Source: an uncultured bacterium (lineage in GTDB: Bacteria; Patescibacteriota; Saccharimonadia; Saccharimonadales; CAIOMD01). From it: DNA of 21,724 bases. Location: positions 1 to 21,724 of the forward strand of contig CAIRQE010000084.1 in the NCBI GenBank assembly GCA_903880655.1, given 5' to 3'. The translations under genes and the position numbers were made by a program. Each line of letters begins with the position of its first letter. Position 1 is the stretch's first letter. Under the pieces are notes generated by a model. It was not told the origin of the DNA. It searched no databases and worked only from the letters and a program-made list of their open reading frames with translations. Below, in pieces: positions 21,241 to 21,724 of this stretch.

Positions 21241-21724
21241 ATGTATGGCACTTTAATAGCTATTGCGGGCACTGGTCTGATTTTATTAGCCGGTGAATTG
21301 CTTTGGAAAAAGAAAATCCTAAAAGGGGAATATGCAAGAAAATTTGTGCATATTCTAACGGCAAGCTTTGCAGCCTTTTGGCCCACGTTTATGTCACGAA
21401 ATTATATCGTACTACTTAGCGTACTGTTTATGGTGGTGCTTGTAGTCGCCAAAAGACTGCAGATTTTTAATTCTATCCGCGGTGTTCGTAGGACTTCATA
21501 TGGTGAGCTACTCTATGCGCTCGCTATTGGGCTTTGTGCAATATTTTTCACCGTTAAAGGGATGTATGCGATTGCGGTACTGCATATTGCACTTGCAGAT
21601 GGATTCGCGGCAATAATCGGTATTACGATGTCGCATCGAGCGAGCCGTTTTAAGTTTAATGGTTCAACAAAAAGCGTCGAAGGAAGTCTTACGTTTTTGC
21701 TTATATCTTTCTTTTTGAATGCAA
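21241..21724 (+). CDS. Phytol/dolichol kinase-like membrane protein (partial, 5' part)
   Basis: An open frame of 161 codons runs off the right edge. The protein is strongly hydrophobic with several membrane segments and carries the marks of the phytol kinase/dolichol kinase/CDP-archaeol-synthase-like family: ARKFVHILTASFAAFWP near the start and the nucleotide-binding-like stretch HIALADGFAAIIG followed by KFNGSTKSVEGSLTF. The GSTKSVEG(S/T) sequence is especially typical of VTE5/SEC59-type polyprenol kinases, which phosphorylate isoprenoid alcohols. The substrate here is unknown. Translation probably starts at the first ATG, 21241, on a nearly leaderless message. Confidence 0.8.
   Translation, partial: MYGTLIAIAGTGLILLAGELLWKKKILKGEYARKFVHILTASFAAFWPTFMSRNYIVLLSVLFMVVLVVAKRLQIFNSIRGVRRTSYGELLYALAIGLCAIFFTVKGMYAIAVLHIALADGFAAIIGITMSHRASRFKFNGSTKSVEGSLTFLLISFFLNA

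Noticed and set aside
1..21724. Whole-genome UGA-to-Gly code (translation table 25)
   Set aside because: TGA ends the DUF1704, ruvC, PilB-like, recX, tsaE and tsaB genes at their expected lengths, and no second internal TGA was found in conserved genes.
1..21724. CRISPR array, prophage or insertion sequence
   Set aside because: No regularly spaced repeats, transposase, integrase or phage structural genes are seen.

Overview
The window reads as a contiguous piece of a small, gene-dense bacterial chromosome. The overall character (compact operons, short overlapping genes, type IV pilus genes, a single-domain-sized TsaB, a very short HrcA, small membrane proteins starting with a GFIPML-type segment) suggests a Patescibacteria/CPR genome, most like Saccharibacteria (TM7). 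That assignment is an inference from gene content and protein style; no 16S gene is present.

Layout. 1-4461: the 3' end of an unrecognised gene, then a perfect CIRCE operator and the heat-shock operon hrcA-grpE-dnaK-dnaJ. 4466-8265: a peptide-modification-like cluster: a 36-residue membrane protein, a DUF1704/QEGLA (MATCAP-like) metallopeptidase, a RimK-associated retropepsin-like protease, a RimK-type ATP-grasp glutamate ligase, a membrane-anchored DUF192 protein and a four-helix membrane protein. 8276-9063: tRNA-Lys and its terminator, then a reverse-strand RelE/ParE-type toxin with a short antitoxin, set between near-identical 24-bp direct repeats that duplicate the terminator's 3' half. 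9061-11893: yebC-ruvC-ruvA-ruvB (Holliday junction processing). 11910-14350: a membrane PH-domain protein facing a reverse-strand pilin and a PilB/GspE-like ATPase whose Walker B region is degenerate. 14413-16575: recA, a membrane protein and recX. 16527-18023: a reverse-strand PRC-barrel protein, then tsaE-tsaB (tRNA t6A synthesis). 18075-21057: a sortase and RNase Y with a structured leader. 21070-21724: tRNA-Pro, a terminator and the 5' part of a phytol/dolichol kinase-like membrane enzyme.

The most striking observation is that recA carries an in-frame TGA (14639-14641) exactly at a conserved glycine codon, while the rest of the gene is intact and in one frame. TGA is clearly used as a stop elsewhere in the window (six genes), so this is not a simple whole-genome reassignment of UGA to Gly as in Gracilibacteria/Absconditabacteria. 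It is a sequencing error, a real nonsense mutation, or leaky/recoded UGA. Secondly, eight genes have a -10 element only 5-11 bases upstream of the start codon, which predicts leaderless or nearly leaderless mRNAs as a common mode of expression here. Thirdly, the RimK cluster looks like a writer plus two candidate erasers of a C-terminal peptide tag.
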